From an uncultured Spirochaetaceae bacterium (GTDB taxonomy: Bacteria; Spirochaetota; Spirochaetia; Treponematales; Treponemataceae): a DNA stretch of 49,991 nt. How positions within the stretch are numbered: position 1 is the first letter of the stretch; every line of letters starts with the position of its first letter. The stretch lies in contig CACZPR010000017.1 of the NCBI GenBank assembly GCA_902783155.1, positions 1 to 49,991 on the forward strand. Direction: 5' to 3'. Shown here in pieces: positions 29,439-37,224 of the stretch. Below the pieces are notes generated by a model. It was not told where the DNA came from, made no database searches, and saw only the letters and a list, made by a program, of their open reading frames with translations. Made by a program: the position numbers and the translations under genes.

Positions 29439-29538
29439 ACCGGGATTCGGATGCTGGACAGATTTTGGCGATGGGGGCTGACCCACTGTCAAGGTAGTCT
29501 TCCTGCTTCCAGTCCCGGTTGCGTCCTAAATTTTTTTT
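29439..29538 (+). promoter_or_regulatory. Branched RNA structure after secY ending in a T-run
   Basis: ACCGGGA (29439-29445) pairs with TCCCGGT (29513-29519), and CTGGA (29454-29458) pairs with TCCAG (29508-29512) directly inside it. A further arm, TGGG/CCCA with CTGT, closes around 29472-29490. A run of eight T occurs at 29531-29538, 11 bases past the stem. It may act as a weak terminator or as a protein-binding leader for the downstream alpha genes. Confidence 0.45.
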
Positions 29539-29579
29539 ACCAAAGTCCATAAAAGGACTAGAACAAAACAAGTTTTTTG

Positions 29580-29588
29580 TGTTATATT
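29580..29588 (+). promoter_or_regulatory. Possible extended -10 promoter for rpmJ-rpsM-rpsK
   Basis: TG-T-TATATT at 29580-29588 resembles an extended -10 element, preceded by an A/T-rich stretch and no good -35. It would start transcription near 29595, giving a leader of about 105 bases before rpmJ. Confidence 0.4.
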
Positions 29589-29628
29589 ATCTCACCGCTG
29601 TATTATCGGCAGTGGGATATTGAATTGT

Positions 29629-29664
29629 AGTCCATGGTAGTGGGTTTCTACTTCGGACTGCCAT
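29629..29664 (+). promoter_or_regulatory. Candidate pseudoknot or switch in the rpmJ leader
   Basis: AGTCC (29629-29633) can pair with GGACT (29655-29659), while ATGG (29634-29637) can pair with CCAT (29661-29664). The order of strands is that of an H-type pseudoknot, or of two alternative hairpins. A GTAG/CTAC stem lies within the loop. In E. coli the alpha operon is controlled by S4 through a pseudoknot ahead of rpsM, but rpsD is not in this cluster. Confidence 0.35.
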
Positions 29665-29699
29665 GATTCAGTATAACGCAACAAACTAGGGGGACTTTT

Positions 29700-29813
29700 A
29701 TGAAAGTACGAACCAGTGTAAAACCTATCTGCGACAAATGCAAGGTTATCAAGAGGAACGGAATCATCCGCATCATCTGTGAGAACCCAAAGCACAAGCA
29801 GAGACAGGGTTGA
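29700..29813 (+). CDS. rpmJ: 50S ribosomal protein L36 (zinc form)
   Basis: This 37-residue protein ([19 protein letters not shown]) carries the C-x2-C, C, H zinc set of C+ L36 (CDKC, then CENPKH). It starts after AGGGGGAC. It precedes rpsM by ten bases, the usual alpha-operon head. Confidence 0.97.
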   Translation: MKVRTSVKPICDKCKVIKRNGIIRIICENPKHKQRQG

Positions 29814-29823
29814 GGAGTAACGG

Positions 29824-30192
29824 ATGGCACGTATTGCGGGAGTTGACCTCCCAAACAAGCATGTCAATATCGCATTGACATATATCTATGGAATTGGTCG
29901 TTCAGCTGCGAACCGTATTTGCCAGTTGACAAACACGGATCCAAACAGGATGATTAACGATCTTTCAGAGGATGAGCTTTCCCTTATCCGCAAGACAATC
30001 GACGAGAACTACAAGACCGAAGGTAGACTCCGCTCTGAAATCGGTCTGAACATCAAGCGCCTCATCGATATTGGAAGCTATCGTGGACTGCGCCACCGCA
30101 AGGGACTCCCTGTTCGTGGACAGCGCACCCGCACCAACTCTCGTACACGCAAGGGTAAGAAGAAGACCGTTGCCAACAAGAAGAAGGCATAA
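29824..30192 (+). CDS. rpsM: 30S ribosomal protein S13
   Basis: This 122-residue S13 ([20 protein letters not shown]) has the [24 protein letters not shown] tail region, which contacts the P-site tRNA. AGGAG is immediately upstream, in the rpmJ-rpsM gap. Confidence 0.98.
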   Translation: MARIAGVDLPNKHVNIALTYIYGIGRSAANRICQLTNTDPNRMINDLSEDELSLIRKTIDENYKTEGRLRSEIGLNIKRLIDIGSYRGLRHRKGLPVRGQRTRTNSRTRKGKKKTVANKKKA

Positions 30193-30204
30193 CGGAGGTA
30201 AGTG

Positions 30205-30585
30205 ATGGCTGCTGAAAGAAAGAGAAAAGAGAAGAAAAGTGTCTACGAAGGAAATGTCTACATCCAGGCAACCTTCAACAATACAATTGTAACTATTACA
30301 GACCTTAGGGGAAACGCAATCGCATGGGCTTCTTCCGGTGGATTGGGATTCCGTGGCGCAAAGAAATCAACACCTTTCGCCGCACAGTCTGTCGCTGAGA
30401 CTGCTGTACAGAGGGCTGCAAGCTATGGTCTTCGCGAGGTTCATGTTTTTGTAAAGGGACCAGGAATGGGTCGCGAAAATGCTATCCGTGTTTTGGGAAC
30501 ACTTGGACTTAAAGTAAAGTCAATTTCCGATATTACACCGATTCCACATAACGGCTGCCGCCCACGCAAGACGCGTCGTATGTAA
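30205..30585 (+). CDS. rpsK: 30S ribosomal protein S11
   Basis: This 126-residue S11 has [24 protein letters not shown] and the terminal [13 protein letters not shown]. The ATG at 30205 lies six bases after GGAGG. A GTG just before it is not used. It is followed by rpoA, not rpsD. Confidence 0.97.
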   Translation: MAAERKRKEKKSVYEGNVYIQATFNNTIVTITDLRGNAIAWASSGGLGFRGAKKSTPFAAQSVAETAVQRAASYGLREVHVFVKGPGMGRENAIRVLGTLGLKVKSISDITPIPHNGCRPRKTRRM

Positions 30586-30598
30586 TCTAATTTGGAGC

Positions 30599-30649
30599 GG
30601 CGGTTTCCGCCATCCAGATTTAAGCGCGGCATGGGTTTTGTCCCGTGCC
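30599..30649 (+). promoter_or_regulatory. Hairpins in the rpsK-rpoA gap
   Basis: GGCGG-TTT-CCGCC is at 30599-30611. GGCATGGG (30628-30635) pairs with CCCGTGCC (30642-30649), with one G-U. No T-run follows. They occupy the place where rpsD sits in many bacteria, and may be processing sites that separate rpoA from ribosomal mRNA. Confidence 0.4.
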
Positions 30650-30722
30650 TTGGTGTGTGAGTATTCGAAATTGATTTAGGAAAGGGGCTTTGAGCGGCCT
30701 TTTTCTTGGATAAGGAGTTCAG

Positions 30723-31799
30723 ATGGAAGAAGTTCAGATGGCTCGTAAGAATTTGCTTAAGGGTATCAAAAAACCGAAAGGCATTTCATTTCAGCACCTT
30801 GAAACTGACCCAAACTACGGAAAGTTTACAGCTTATCCTTTTGAGCATGGTTTTGGCACTACTGTAGGAAATACTCTGCGTAGGGTATTGCTTTCATCAA
30901 TTCAGGGATATGCAATATCTGCTGTCAAGATTACTTCCTATGGAGCTGATGGAACACCACATAATGTTTCCAGTGAATTTGATACTATACCAAACGTTTC
31001 CGAAGACACTTTGGAAATTTTGAATAGTTTGAAGATGCTTCGTTTGAGCTTGGAGGGTGATACCGAACAGGCTACGTTCTTCTATGAATTCAAATGGTCC
31101 GAGGACCACACCACTATAACAAGTGATGATTTTGAGAAGAGCGGTCAGCTCAAGATTCACACAAAGGGTGTTGACATCTTCACCATGATGGAAGGTGCTC
31201 ATTTGGAGTTTGAGATTGAGGTTGACCTGGGCAGGGGCTATGTATCCGCCGAGGACAACAAGGGCGCACTGAATGAGGATGTGTACGGCACGATGCTTAT
31301 GGATTGTATCTACACCCCAATTCAGAAAGTCAAGTACTCAATCGAACCATGTAGAGTTGGAGAGCGCAACGACTACGAGAAATTGATTCTTGAGATTACA
31401 ACCGACGGATCCATTTCTCCAGAAAATGCTCTTGCGGAAGCGGCGAAAATTGCAAAGGAACACTTCACAATTTTTGTAAACTTCGACGAGAGTGAGTATT
31501 CTTCGGGCGACGACATGGATGAGGGTGACGACACAATCAAGCAGCTCTTGAATCAGAGCGTTGAGGAGTTGGAGCTTTCTGTCCGCAGTTCTAACTGTTT
31601 GAAGAATGCAAATATTCGTACAATTGGCGAGTTGACCAAAAAGACTGAGGACGATATTACAAAGACACGCAACTTCGGAACAAAGAGCCTTGCAGAAATC
31701 AAGGAAAAGCTTGCCGAGCGCGGACTGTCTTTGGGAATGACTGACTACAGCCATTTGAAAAATATTGACTTACAGAAAAATAAGGATGAGAACGAATGA
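30723..31799 (+). CDS. rpoA: RNA polymerase alpha subunit
   Basis: This 358-residue alpha subunit has an N-terminal dimerisation domain including [22 protein letters not shown] (about 39-60). The C-terminal domain has [23 protein letters not shown] and helix-hairpin-helix elements for UP-element and activator contact. The start is five bases after AAGGAG. The length is slightly above E. coli (329), from an acidic linker (about 252-275) and a C-terminal tail. Its stop overlaps rplQ. Confidence 0.98.
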   Translation: MEEVQMARKNLLKGIKKPKGISFQHLETDPNYGKFTAYPFEHGFGTTVGNTLRRVLLSSIQGYAISAVKITSYGADGTPHNVSSEFDTIPNVSEDTLEILNSLKMLRLSLEGDTEQATFFYEFKWSEDHTTITSDDFEKSGQLKIHTKGVDIFTMMEGAHLEFEIEVDLGRGYVSAEDNKGALNEDVYGTMLMDCIYTPIQKVKYSIEPCRVGERNDYEKLILEITTDGSISPENALAEAAKIAKEHFTIFVNFDESEYSSGDDMDEGDDTIKQLLNQSVEELELSVRSSNCLKNANIRTIGELTKKTEDDITKTRNFGTKSLAEIKEKLAERGLSLGMTDYSHLKNIDLQKNKDENE

Positions 31800-32224
31800 A
31801 CCACATGAAAGGATTTAATCCGCTTTCACGTACCTCTGCCCACCGCCGTGCAATGTCACGCAACATGGTGACTTCTTTGTTCAGATATGAGCGCGTCACC
31901 ACTACAAAGGCAAAGGCTCTGGAAGTGCGAAAGGCTGCTGAGAAGCTGATTACCCGTGCAAAGGAAGATACAGTACATAACAGAAGAATCGCCGCGAAAT
32001 TCATTGCGGATGAAAAGATTCTCAACAAGCTGTTCACAGAAATTGGACCGCGCATGAAGGACCGCAACGGCGGTTACACACGTGTGCTGAAGATGGGTTA
32101 TCGCCAGGGCGATGCCGCTGATGTTGTCATTCTGGAATTGGTGGACTACAAGCTCCCTGAATCCAGCGACACGGCTGACAAAAAATCAACTAAGAAAGCT
32201 AAGGCTGAAAAGGCTGAGGCTTAA
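31796..32224 (+). CDS. rplQ: 50S ribosomal protein L17
   Basis: This 142-residue L17 has [20 protein letters not shown] and [27 protein letters not shown], plus a Lys/Ala-rich tail. It starts within the rpoA stop (ATGA) and is the usual last gene of the alpha cluster. Confidence 0.98.
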   Translation: MNHMKGFNPLSRTSAHRRAMSRNMVTSLFRYERVTTTKAKALEVRKAAEKLITRAKEDTVHNRRIAAKFIADEKILNKLFTEIGPRMKDRNGGYTRVLKMGYRQGDAADVVILELVDYKLPESSDTADKKSTKKAKAEKAEA

Positions 32225-32234
32225 GGAGTAAACC

Positions 32235-32456
32235 ATGTCTAAAGCACATCGTGGAACAGGAATTCGCAAGGACCCAAATCACGGACGTGGAGTTTGTGCA
32301 GTTTGTGGTTCCGTACAGATTAAGACTCTCTATGAGTTGGAAGTTGAAGGAAACAAGGTGAAGGTCTGCAAGTATTGCAAGGCCCATGCCAAGAACCAGG
32401 CCCGCGTGGCAGCTAGGGCAGCAAAAAAGAATGCTCCAGCAGAGGCACAGGCTTAA
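32235..32456 (+). CDS. Small zinc-ribbon protein after rplQ, function unknown
   Basis: I do not recognise this 73-residue protein. It has two CxxC pairs (CAVC near 21-24 and CKYC near 46-49) separated by a short beta-like stretch, which fits a zinc ribbon. The ends are basic, with an Ala/Lys-rich C-terminus like those of ribosomal proteins. It starts after TTAAGGAG, ten bases past rplQ and ahead of the operon terminator, so it is co-expressed with ribosomal proteins. A ribosome-associated or RNA-binding role is an inference from composition and position. Confidence 0.8.
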   Translation: MSKAHRGTGIRKDPNHGRGVCAVCGSVQIKTLYELEVEGNKVKVCKYCKAHAKNQARVAARAAKKNAPAEAQA

Positions 32457-32478
32457 TTGATTTAGGCCGAGTGCGTAA

Positions 32479-32512
32479 GCCGTCCTTTTTTAACAAGGGC
32501 GGCGTTTTTTTT
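32479..32512 (+). terminator. Strong terminator of the ribosomal supercluster
   Basis: GCCGTCCTT (32479-32487) pairs with AAGGGCGGC (32495-32503), with one G-U, followed by eight T. It also marks the convergence with the minus-strand lptB gene. Confidence 0.93.
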
Positions 32513-32539
32513 GTCCGCAGCTTTGCTTTTGGGTGGATT

Positions 32540-33340
32540 TTACATCGCGAAGTCTTTGCCGAGATAGATTTCCCTTGCCTTCGGTGACTGGAGGATTTCT
32601 TCCTTGGACCCCTGTATAATCAGCTCGCCTGTTGAAATGATTATGGCCCGGTCGGTTATTTCAAGTGTGTCGCGGACGTTGTGGTCTGTAATCAAAATGC
32701 CGATTCCGCTTTCGCTCAGGTGCTTGATTATGGACTTGATGTCCGCAACGGCAATCGGGTCGATTCCGGCGAAAGGTTCATCAAGCAAAAGAAATTTTGG
32801 TTCAATGGCAAGGGAGCGGGCTATCTCCGTTCTCCGTCGTTCTCCACCGGAAAGAGTGTAGGCAAGCTGTTTCCTTATCCGCCCAATCGAAAATTCTTCA
32901 ATCAGCTCCTCCAGTTTGTCCTTTTTCTGCTGGCGGGACAGATCCTTTCTGGTTTCAAGTATGGACCAGATGTTTTCCTCCACAGTCAGCTTCCTGAAAA
33001 CCGATGGCTCCTGTGGCAGATACGAGATTCCGTACTGGGCGCGCCTGTACATTGGAAGCCCGGTTATGCGCTCGTTGACCATGTAGACTTCGCCGCTGGT
33101 GGGCTTGTAGAATCCGACAATCATGTAGAACGTGGTCGTCTTTCCCGAACCGTTTGGTCCCAGAAGTCCCAGCACCTCTCCGTTTGTCATTGAAAATTCT
33201 ATGCCCTTGACAACTGGCTTGCGGCCAAAAGACTTGTGCAGGTCCTTGACGCTCAGTGTGTGTCCCGTGTTTTGTGTCCCGCCGTCCGGATTTATGGCCT
33301 CATGTCTGTGTTTTTTTGAAAATATGTTTATAAAGCTCAT
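32540..33340 (-). CDS. lptB: LPS-export-type ABC transporter ATPase, LptB-like
   Basis: This 266-residue ABC ATPase has Walker A GPNGSGKTT, a Q-loop in YLPQEPSVFRKLTVEENI, signature LSGGE, Walker B FLLLDEPFAGID and switch His in LITDHNVRDT. The VEENI and DHNVR blocks are typical of LptB. About 30 N-terminal residues precede the domain. LptB powers extraction of lipid from the inner membrane through LptFG. It overlaps the LptA-like gene (ATGA) and ends the minus-strand run. The LptF/G permeases are not in the window. Treponemes lack classical lipid A, so the cargo may be another glycolipid. Confidence 0.93.
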   Translation of the reverse strand: MSFINIFSKKHRHEAINPDGGTQNTGHTLSVKDLHKSFGRKPVVKGIEFSMTNGEVLGLLGPNGSGKTTTFYMIVGFYKPTSGEVYMVNERITGLPMYRRAQYGISYLPQEPSVFRKLTVEENIWSILETRKDLSRQQKKDKLEELIEEFSIGRIRKQLAYTLSGGERRRTEIARSLAIEPKFLLLDEPFAGIDPIAVADIKSIIKHLSESGIGILITDHNVRDTLEITDRAIIISTGELIIQGSKEEILQSPKAREIYLGKDFAM

Positions 33341-34080
33341 TGCTCTTTTCCTGCCTGCTCGTTGTCCGTGGTTTCCTGTCCGCCGGATTTTTCATCGGGT
33401 TTTTCGTTCGCTGGGCTTACATTTTCTGGCTCCGCTTTTGATTCTGGCTCTGACTGCTGCTTGGAGGAATCCGCCGTTACCGAGCCGCGCACCCTTCCGT
33501 CAAGCGTTATCTCGTTGGTCTTTAGGTTGAGCTGGATTTCCTGGGCACGGAATTTGTCAGTCCCCTGCTGGACCGTTGGATTTCCCGACATGGTCAGGGT
33601 CTGCTCGTTTTTTCTGTAGACCGCGTGTGCCGCCGTGCATGTGTTGTTTCCCTGGACCATCACCACGTTTATCTGGAGGACTGCGATTTCGGTGGTCTGG
33701 GAGTAGTCTATGATTTCCGCGTCAGCTGTCACCTTGTTTTTTGAATCCACCAGGTGGACCGTGTTCTGTAGGACGGCGACTTTTTTTTCACGGTCGTAGC
33801 TCATGTTCTGGCATGTGAAATCCATCTGGCTGTCCTTGATTTTTCCGGTGATGTTTCCGCTTGCCTTGATGTATCTAAAATTTTTTCCCGAAATCTCTAT
33901 GCTGTCCGCGCTAAGCTCCATGTTTTCGGTGACAATGGATGCGTTCCCGGTCAGAACCGTTGCGTCGGAACTGTTTTTTTTGGTGCTGCCGGTCATCCTG
34001 TCCGCGTGGAAGGTGATTCTTTCGGCAAAAAGAGTTGTGGAAATAAAAATCAGGGAAGCAATCAGCAGAAGTCTTTTCAT
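33337..34080 (-). CDS. LptA/OstA-like periplasmic protein
   Basis: This 247-residue protein has a cleavable signal peptide (MKRLLLIASLIFISTTLFAE). The following repeats (ADSIEISGKNFRYIKASGN, ATVLTGNASIVTENMELSAD, AEIIDYSQTTEI and others) match the OstA/LptA beta-jellyroll pattern. That fold forms a periplasmic bridge for lipid. The last 40 residues are Glu/Lys/Pro-rich and probably disordered. It overlaps genes on both sides. Family assignment rests on repeat pattern and context between LptC- and LptB-like genes. Confidence 0.85.
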   Translation of the reverse strand: MKRLLLIASLIFISTTLFAERITFHADRMTGSTKKNSSDATVLTGNASIVTENMELSADSIEISGKNFRYIKASGNITGKIKDSQMDFTCQNMSYDREKKVAVLQNTVHLVDSKNKVTADAEIIDYSQTTEIAVLQINVVMVQGNNTCTAAHAVYRKNEQTLTMSGNPTVQQGTDKFRAQEIQLNLKTNEITLDGRVRGSVTADSSKQQSEPESKAEPENVSPANEKPDEKSGGQETTDNEQAGKEQ

Positions 34081-34673
34081 TCGGATTCCTCCACTTTGTT
34101 TTCATCCGATGTTTCGTCGGACGTGTCATCGTAAACCCCGGCAACGTCATAGTCAAAGGAGTAGGTCCTGCTTATTCCGCTTGCAGAAAATCCCGCGCCC
34201 TCCATTGTCAGGCCCTCGTGGCGAATGTATACGGTCTCGCCCGCCCCCGCCGTAAGCTGCTCGGTGTTTCCGTTCCACTTCATGTTCTGGGCCTTAAGCT
34301 CAAGGTCCTGGCCGTAGTTTTTAATCAGGATGTCGGAAAACATTGTGTAAATCTGCTCCCTTGTGTTCAGGCTCAGATACTTGCAGCTTCCCTCAGTGTC
34401 CAGTTTTTCCTTGTCCCATGTGTAGAAAGACACGCTCTTTGCGTAAGCGTCCGCCGTGTCCTTGTACTGCTCCAGTTTTTCCGCCACAAGCCTGACCATC
34501 CTGCTGTAGTTTTCGTAGCGCGTGAACTGTGCGTTCTCAAAAACAATTTCGGGAATGTACTCCTCCGCGTGAACAACCTGGTCGTACTCCAGCGAACACG
34601 ACAGCGCTGTAAATGCCATGGGAAGAATGGAAAGTGCCAGAGCGAAAATCCACCGGGGAGTCTTTTTTTTCAT
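34077..34673 (-). CDS. LptC-like lipoprotein
   Basis: In this 198-residue protein a hydrophobic N-terminus ends in TALSC, a loose spirochaetal lipobox, so it is probably a lipoprotein anchored to a membrane. The body (residues 40-170) has LptC-type features: EIVFENAQFTRYENYSRMVRLVAEKLEQY, then LKAQNMKWNGNTEQLTAGAGETVYIRHEGLTMEGAGFSAS. The C-terminus is acidic. LptC passes lipid from the transporter to LptA. It starts immediately before the pyrG stop and overlaps the LptA-like gene. Confidence 0.8.
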   Translation of the reverse strand: MKKKTPRWIFALALSILPMAFTALSCSLEYDQVVHAEEYIPEIVFENAQFTRYENYSRMVRLVAEKLEQYKDTADAYAKSVSFYTWDKEKLDTEGSCKYLSLNTREQIYTMFSDILIKNYGQDLELKAQNMKWNGNTEQLTAGAGETVYIRHEGLTMEGAGFSASGISRTYSFDYDVAGVYDDTSDETSDENKVEESE

Positions 34674-36278
34674 TCAGGAATTGCCCTTGTCCAGTGCCGC
34701 CTGTATGAATGAGACAAAAAGAGGATGGGGGTGGACAGGTCTGCTCACAAATTCTGGATGGAACTGTACCCCTATTCCCCATGGGTGCTCCTTCCACTCG
34801 AAGGCCTCGGTCTGTCCGTCGCCTGTTGATTTTGCGGACGAGATTAGTCCCCGGTCCGTCATCTCCTGTGTGTAGCGTCGGTCGAAAGTATATTTTGAGC
34901 GGTGGCGTTCCACTATGTTCGACTTGTTGTAGATGGAGTAGAGCCTTGTCCCCTCCATGACTGTCACTTCGCTCGCTCCCAGCTTCATCACGTTTTCGCT
35001 CGGTGAAGACTGTTCCTCGGGCAGGGAAATGACGGGATGCTCCGAATTCTGTATGAACTCGGTGGTGTCGGCGTCCTCCCATTGGCAGAGGTTGCGGGCC
35101 GTCTCAATCGCCATGAGCTGCATTCCAAGGTCGATTCCAAGATACGGAATCTTGTTTTCGCGCGCAAACTGGACTGTCTTCAGAAGCCCCATGAAACCGC
35201 GCTGTCCGTAGCTTCCCGGAATCACAATGCCGTCAACCCCGGTGAAACTCTTGTTCGGGTCCGAATCCTTCTCCAGAGTCTCCGCGTCAATTTTTTTGAT
35301 TGTTATGCTTGCGTTGTGTGCCGTAACTGCCGCATGGAAAAGCGACTCCTGAACCGACTTGTAGCAGTTGTCCAGATAGTCCTTCTTTCCGACCATCCCG
35401 ATTGTTATGTCCCGGGCCGGGTTGTTCAGCTTTGCAAGGAAGTCGTTCCACTGGCGTATGTCCGTCGTCCTGTTGCCAAGGTCCAGCTTTTCGAGAATCT
35501 TTGCGTCAAGACCCTGGTTGTGGAATTGGACTGGAAGCTCGTACACGGACCTGTTGATGTCCGGCGAAACAAATACCGCTCCCTGCGAAACATTGCAGAA
35601 TGACGCAATCTTCTTTTTGATTCCGTCGTCAACTTTTTCGGAGCATCGGCAAATCAGTATGTCCGGCTGGATTCCAACTTCCTGAAGCTGCTTGACCGAA
35701 TGTTGTGTCGGCTTGGACTTCAGTTCCCCGCCTGTGATTACCGGAATCAATGTGAGGTGTACGCTGATTGCGTTGCTGTGTCCCTGCTCGCGAATCAACT
35801 GTCTTGCAGCCTCCAGATATGGGACCGCCTCAATGTCGCCTACCGTTCCACCAATCTCGACGATTACGACATCCGCACCCGTTGATGTTCCAAGATGGCG
35901 TATGCAGCGTTTGATTTCATCGGTGATGTGGGGAATCACCTGCACTGTGCGTCCGTTGTATCTTCCGGCCCTCTCGTTTTTGATTACATTTTCGTAGACC
36001 CGTCCAATCGATATGCAGTTCTGGTTCGTCACATTTATGCTGGTGAAGCGGCTGAAATTTCCAAGGTCCAAATCGGTCTCCGCGCCGTCCTCCGTCACAT
36101 AGACCTCTCCGTGCTGGTAGGGACTTATGTTTCCCGCGTCAACATTTATGTAGGGGTCGCATTTCAGCATGGAGATTTTCAGACCGCTACATTCAAGCAG
36201 GCTTCCGATTGTGCTTGCCGCAACACCTTTTCCTAAGCTGGAGCATACTCCGCTTGTCACTAAAATAAATTTGCTCAT
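34674..36278 (-). CDS. pyrG: CTP synthase lacking the glutaminase nucleophile Cys
   Basis: This 534-residue protein makes CTP from UTP. The synthetase domain (1-270) is well conserved: SSLGKG P-loop, YINVDAGNISP, QHGEVYVTEDGAETDLDLG, VQVIPHITDEIK, EIGGTVGDIE and KPTQHSVK. The class I amidotransferase domain is present, but the nucleophile elbow GICLG reads GIDLG, with Asp383 (codon 35130-35132) in place of Cys. The oxyanion strand PGGFG reads PGSYG (355-358). The other two triad residues remain (QFHPE, His507 and Glu509). Glutamine hydrolysis should therefore fail while ammonia use could persist. It starts three bases after the RseC-like gene, behind GGAGG. Confidence 0.95.
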   Translation of the reverse strand: MSKFILVTSGVCSSLGKGVAASTIGSLLECSGLKISMLKCDPYINVDAGNISPYQHGEVYVTEDGAETDLDLGNFSRFTSINVTNQNCISIGRVYENVIKNERAGRYNGRTVQVIPHITDEIKRCIRHLGTSTGADVVIVEIGGTVGDIEAVPYLEAARQLIREQGHSNAISVHLTLIPVITGGELKSKPTQHSVKQLQEVGIQPDILICRCSEKVDDGIKKKIASFCNVSQGAVFVSPDINRSVYELPVQFHNQGLDAKILEKLDLGNRTTDIRQWNDFLAKLNNPARDITIGMVGKKDYLDNCYKSVQESLFHAAVTAHNASITIKKIDAETLEKDSDPNKSFTGVDGIVIPGSYGQRGFMGLLKTVQFARENKIPYLGIDLGMQLMAIETARNLCQWEDADTTEFIQNSEHPVISLPEEQSSPSENVMKLGASEVTVMEGTRLYSIYNKSNIVERHRSKYTFDRRYTQEMTDRGLISSAKSTGDGQTEAFEWKEHPWGIGVQFHPEFVSRPVHPHPLFVSFIQAALDKGNS

Positions 36279-36281
36279 TTT

Positions 36282-36692
36282 TTAAAGTACCTCCACAATT
36301 TCCGGGGTCCCTGGCATTGGGAATTTCCGGGTTAAAAAAAAGACAAGGGCCGAAGAAAGAAGGAATGGAATCAACACCCCAAGCGCCTGCTCTCCATCTC
36401 CCGCAGTTTTTCCTAGAAGGGCGCACACAGGACCCGAGAGAAAATACCCGGCGACCGCGCACAGTATCGGAACCAAAAGCGAGACCGCGCCCTGCAGCAG
36501 CTGCAATTTTTTTGTCGCCTTGAGCCTGACCACCGAGCCGACCTTCACGTCAAGGTTCAGTCTGTTTGCCACGGCGAATGTGTCCGACTTTCTTGAACAC
36601 TCGGACATGCACCCGGCACATGAGGAGCTTTTCATGGCCATGACCATTATGTTTCCGTCCTGCATTGAAACAACAATACCCCTATCGTTCAT
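36282..36692 (-). CDS. RseC/MucC-like membrane protein
   Basis: This 136-residue protein resembles the RseC family. It has an N-terminal domain with clustered Cys (SSCAGCMSECSRK, about residues 23-35), a KVGSVVRLKATKK beta stretch and two membrane spans (about 67-92 and 103-121). RseC proteins act in SoxR reduction or sigma-E control in proteobacteria. Here no rsx/rnf or sigma-factor gene is adjacent, so that role cannot be transferred. The Cys cluster suggests a redox or iron-sulfur function. It overlaps the TPR gene and abuts pyrG. Confidence 0.8.
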   Translation of the reverse strand: MNDRGIVVSMQDGNIMVMAMKSSSCAGCMSECSRKSDTFAVANRLNLDVKVGSVVRLKATKKLQLLQGAVSLLVPILCAVAGYFLSGPVCALLGKTAGDGEQALGVLIPFLLSSALVFFLTRKFPMPGTPEIVEVL

Positions 36693-37224
36693 TGCCTCTG
36701 TCCCTGGAGCCTCGAAGGGCCTTCATTTTTTTATTGCACTCCGAAGCACCGGCTGTGTTGTTCAGTTCGCTGTATGTGTCCCGCAGATTGTACAGAGCGT
36801 CGTAGTAGTAGGGATTCAATGTCAATGCCTGCTCAAACGCTTCCTCTGCGGCCTCGTAGTTTTCACGGTTGAAGTATAGGACCCCCATGTTGTTCCAGAT
36901 GTGGCTGTTGCATGGGTTGATGTTCAGTCCGAACATGCAGTAGCTCATTGCCTCGTCCATGCGCTTTGTGTGGAAGCATACATCGGCGAGCGACTCTATG
37001 ACTTCCTCGTTGTACGGGTCCATGGAAAAGGATGTCTCCAGCGCGGAATATGCGGCCCTCATGTCACCTGCGTCCCTGTAGGTCAGTCCAAGATTCATCC
37101 AGAGCATCGGGTTCTGGTTCTGGATTGATATTGCCCGTTTGAAGCAGGCGATTGCCTCGGTGAACTCACCCTTCGACGCATGTTCTATTGCCTGGTTGTT
37201 CAGTTTTTCGTAGCTCTCAAGCAT
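36682..37224 (-). CDS. Tetratricopeptide-repeat protein
   Basis: This 180-residue protein has about four TPR units covering most of the chain. The last is the clearest: WNNMGVLYFNRENYEAAEEAFEQALTLNPYYYDAL. It has no signal peptide or membrane span, so it is cytoplasmic. The partner is unknown. It overlaps the polyprenyl synthase by eight bases and the RseC-like gene by 11, so it is translationally coupled to both. Confidence 0.88.
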   Translation of the reverse strand: MLESYEKLNNQAIEHASKGEFTEAIACFKRAISIQNQNPMLWMNLGLTYRDAGDMRAAYSALETSFSMDPYNEEVIESLADVCFHTKRMDEAMSYCMFGLNINPCNSHIWNNMGVLYFNRENYEAAEEAFEQALTLNPYYYDALYNLRDTYSELNNTAGASECNKKMKALRGSRDRGNER

